Assembly: GCA_903887415.1 (NCBI GenBank)
Contig: CAISPO010000061.1
Span: forward strand, 1-34,260
DNA length: 34,260 bases
Reading direction: 5' to 3'
Source of the DNA: an uncultured Bacteroidota bacterium
Lineage (GTDB): Bacteria > Bacteroidota > Bacteroidia > Chitinophagales > Chitinophagaceae
Shown here: positions 31,954-34,260 of the stretch, one piece after another
Layout: every line of letters starts with the position of its first letter
How positions within the stretch are numbered: the first letter of the stretch is position 1
The notes under the pieces: model-generated
Seen by the model: only the letters and a program-made list of their open reading frames with translations
Databases searched by the model: none
What the model was told of the DNA's origin: nothing
Made by a program: the position numbers and the translations under genes

Positions 31954-34002
31954 CTAGGTTCGGGACACAAAGTACATTTTTAGTTGCCCCTTCCCCTTCG
32001 CATCAATCTCCCCTCTGTACTCACAGGCAAATTTATCCTTCACCAGTACATGCGTGGCACCGGAAATATTTACCTTACCCACAGCCCCGCTGCTCTCCAT
32101 TCGGCTCGCGGTGTTTACGGTATCGCCCCAGATGTCGTACTGGAATTTCTTCACTCCCACAATGCCCGCCACCACCGGGCCGCTGTGTACCCCTATGCGT
32201 ATCTCAAAGTATAGCTCGCCGGCCGCTTCTTTCTTTGTTTTATGGTCTGACATGTACTGCTGTATTTCCAGTGCAGCATTCACCACATCTTCCGGGTGCG
32301 TTTTATTTGTCGTGGGCAGGCCGCCAGCAGCCATATAGCTATCGCCGATGGTCTTTATCTTTTCTACACCATATTTGTGCATAATGTGGTCAAAGGCAGA
32401 AAAACAGTCATTGATCTCGGCCACCAGCGCCTTCGGGCTTAGCTTTTCTGAAAGCTGTGTAAAGCCTTTGAAATCGGTAAACAGCACGGCTACTTGGTCT
32501 ATCAACTTCGCTTCGGCGTTCCCTTTGGTTTTCAGCTCTTCAGCCACTTCAGTGGGCAGAATGTTGAGGAGCAGCTCGTCTGATTGTTTTTTGCCCAGCT
32601 TTATTTTGTTGCGCTGGTTAAAAAAAATACCGGCAAACAGCAGCACCACCGCAAAGCCGCCCATAAAGCCATTGCGCACCAGCTTTTGCTTTTGCAGTTC
32701 TTTTAGCCCAAGAGCATCTTTTTTATCCTGCTCTACTTTTGCTACCGCCTCTTTTTTCTCAAACTCATACTTCATGCCCTGCTGTATTATTTTCTTATTA
32801 TTCTCTGCCGAGAACAAAGAGTCTTTTATGGCATAGTAGTTATCAGATGTTTCCAACGCCTTTCTGTAATCACCATTTAGCTTGTACGCCGCCGATAGCT
32901 GTGAATAAGAACCCAGCATAAGGTCAGGATTTTGTATTTCCTTGCTGATCGCCAGGGCACGTCGCTCATAGTCTATAGCCCCGGCAAGAAGGGCTGCCTT
33001 TCCATGCGGAATAAATACTGCGCCCTGGAAATTATCAGACGGGAACGGGGTAGCACTTTTAATTTTGCCCGCTTTTGCAGCGGTGTCCATCACCATGTGA
33101 ATATATATTCCGGCGATATGACTCAGATTAACCGCCATAAGCTGCTTATTGCCAAGCTCGTCACATAGTTTTAACGACCTTTGAATGTACTTAGCTGCCA
33201 TTACATAATTCTGCTGCTCAACATATAAACCGCCGATGTCACCTGTAACAACAGCTATACTGTTTTTACTGCCTATCTCTTCATCCAGCTTTAAGGCCTT
33301 CAAATAATATTCCAACGTTTTTGGGTAATTTACTTGCTTATAATAAATAGCGCCAATGTTGGCATTGCTATTTGCAATACCCGCTTTATTATCAAACTCT
33401 TCATATACCTTTAAGGCCTTAAAAAAATATTCCAGCGCTTTGGGAAAATCATTTTGTTCACCATAAATACTGCCGATGTTGCCACTGACATTTGCAGTAC
33501 CCGCTTTATTTCCCGTTTCTTCATAATGTTTTAAAGTCTTAAAAAAATATTCCAGTGCTTTCGGATTATTGCCTTGGTTCGCGTAAATGCCGCCAATGTT
33601 GCTGCTCACATTCGCGGCACCCTTCTTGTTCCCAATATCATCATACAGCTTTAAGGCCTTTAAATAATATTCCAGCGCTTTCTGATTATCAGACTTGAAG
33701 AAATAATTGACCCCCACGTCATTATAAGCCAGGGCTATGCCTTTTTGCCAGCCAAGTTTGGTAGCAAGGTCTATTTCCTGTTGGCCATATTTTATGCCTT
33801 CGTCGGGGGAGATCGCATAATAACCAAACGACAAACCGCTTAGCAACTTCACCTTATTAGTGTCATCCTTTTGTTTTGGTAGCTCACCAAGCAGGGAGTC
33901 TATCCTTGCCTGGCCTTGCAGTCTGGCGGGCTTTTGGGCATAGAGGTTTGCTCCATTCATCAATGGCGGCAGAATAAAAGACAGCCTAAGTAGTTGTTTC
34001 AT
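31954..34002 (-). CDS. TPR-sensor class III adenylate cyclase, 682 aa
   Basis: A membrane protein that makes cAMP. It has a signal-like N-terminus (to LYAQ), then about 300 residues of TPR repeats of exactly 40 residues, a transmembrane helix at about 444-461 (NGFMGGFAVVLLFAGIFF), a coiled linker and a class III cyclase domain from about 504. Metal-binding Asp510 (FTDFKG) and Asp554 (GDSYMA) are present. Adenine-specifying Lys550 (IKTIGD) and Asp623 (YDIWGDTVN), and catalytic Asn630 and Arg634 (NTASRM), are also present, which indicates an active adenylate cyclase. The TPR part is periplasmic by topology and may sense a protein ligand. A paralogue begins 77 bases upstream on the same strand. 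Confidence 0.93.
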   Translation of the reverse strand: MKQLLRLSFILPPLMNGANLYAQKPARLQGQARIDSLLGELPKQKDDTNKVKLLSGLSFGYYAISPDEGIKYGQQEIDLATKLGWQKGIALAYNDVGVNYFFKSDNQKALEYYLKALKLYDDIGNKKGAANVSSNIGGIYANQGNNPKALEYFFKTLKHYEETGNKAGTANVSGNIGSIYGEQNDFPKALEYFFKALKVYEEFDNKAGIANSNANIGAIYYKQVNYPKTLEYYLKALKLDEEIGSKNSIAVVTGDIGGLYVEQQNYVMAAKYIQRSLKLCDELGNKQLMAVNLSHIAGIYIHMVMDTAAKAGKIKSATPFPSDNFQGAVFIPHGKAALLAGAIDYERRALAISKEIQNPDLMLGSYSQLSAAYKLNGDYRKALETSDNYYAIKDSLFSAENNKKIIQQGMKYEFEKKEAVAKVEQDKKDALGLKELQKQKLVRNGFMGGFAVVLLFAGIFFNQRNKIKLGKKQSDELLLNILPTEVAEELKTKGNAEAKLIDQVAVLFTDFKGFTQLSEKLSPKALVAEINDCFSAFDHIMHKYGVEKIKTIGDSYMAAGGLPTTNKTHPEDVVNAALEIQQYMSDHKTKKEAAGELYFEIRIGVHSGPVVAGIVGVKKFQYDIWGDTVNTASRMESSGAVGKVNISGATHVLVKDKFACEYRGEIDAKGKGQLKMYFVSRT

Positions 34003-34079
34003 AATATCATTTAATCATCCAATAGTAATCAAAATAAATTCTTTACCCATTCTGCCGGTGCAGGTTAGGCAAATCGCAG

Positions 34080-34260
34080 TCAACTCACATAATACATCTT
34101 CATCATCCCTTTCCCTTTTGCTGCTATCTCACCTCTGTACTCGCAATTAAACTTATCCTTCACCAGCTCATAAGTCGTCTCTGAGATATTTATCTTCCCC
34201 GCTTCACTATTTTGCTCCATGCGAGCGGCGGTGTTCACGGTATCGCCCCATATGTCGTAG
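34080..34260 (-). CDS. Second class III adenylate cyclase, C-terminal part (cut by window edge)
   Basis: The last 59 codons of a cyclase that continues past the window. It begins in YDIWGDTVNTAARMEQNS with the adenine-specifying Asp and the catalytic Asn/Arg, and ends MKMYYVS. It is about 70% like the end of the 31954 cyclase by eye, so the two are tandem paralogues on the minus strand, with this one upstream. Its N-terminal sensor is not visible. Confidence 0.9.
   Translation of the reverse strand, partial: YDIWGDTVNTAARMEQNSEAGKINISETTYELVKDKFNCEYRGEIAAKGKGMMKMYYVS

Overview
The window looks like a chromosome segment of a Bacteroidota bacterium, most likely in or near the Chitinophagaceae. 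The evidence is type IX secretion C-terminal sorting domains, repeated matches to the Bacteroidota promoter form (TTG or TTTG, about 20 bases, TAnnTTTG), OmpL-like porins, TPR-adenylate cyclases, and few recognisable Shine-Dalgarno sites.

Positions 1 to about 7,750 are an accessory island, visibly more AT-rich than the rest. It starts inside a 69-bp tandem repeat arranged as alternating A and B units. Several small genes of unknown function follow. Then comes a compact block with a C5-cytosine DNA methyltransferase, an unrecognised 526-residue protein starting one base after it, and a Vsr-type mismatch endonuclease. A small serine recombinase, two small ORFs, a strong hairpin terminator and an orphan C-terminal gene fragment complete the island. 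The methyltransferase, unknown protein and Vsr read as a restriction-modification or modification-and-repair cassette. The unknown protein has a helix-hairpin-helix/Asp pattern and a cysteine cluster reminiscent of HhH-GPD DNA glycosylases. It is the best candidate in the window for an undescribed enzyme.

Positions 7,800 to 24,600 look like ordinary chromosome rich in envelope genes: a cold-shock protein, two tandem OmpL-like porins (one frameshifted), lipoproteins, TPR proteins, two large T9SS-exported beta-propeller proteins, a YCF48-like propeller protein, a SAM methyltransferase carrying a run of 16 cytosines, an aldo/keto reductase and a frameshifted DUF3592-like membrane protein.

Positions 24,700 to 26,370 hold a more AT-rich TetR-SDR pair with near-identical palindromic operators before both genes. 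Next come a decapitated T9SS C-terminus and an acyltransferase-3 gene. That gene lies between tRNA-Pro and short repeats of the tRNA-Pro 3' end. The two tRNAs (Ser-GCT, then Pro-TGG) form a minus-strand operon with a consensus promoter and a terminator.

The right end is core chromosome on the minus strand: dnaA, a 2-oxo acid dehydrogenase E2 gene with a 19-bp hairpin terminator, and two tandem TPR/class III adenylate cyclase genes, the second cut by the window edge. Two genes are disrupted at or beside short homopolymers (porin at about 9,550; DUF3592 at 24,475-24,481). Sequencing error and real pseudogenes cannot be separated from this sequence alone.
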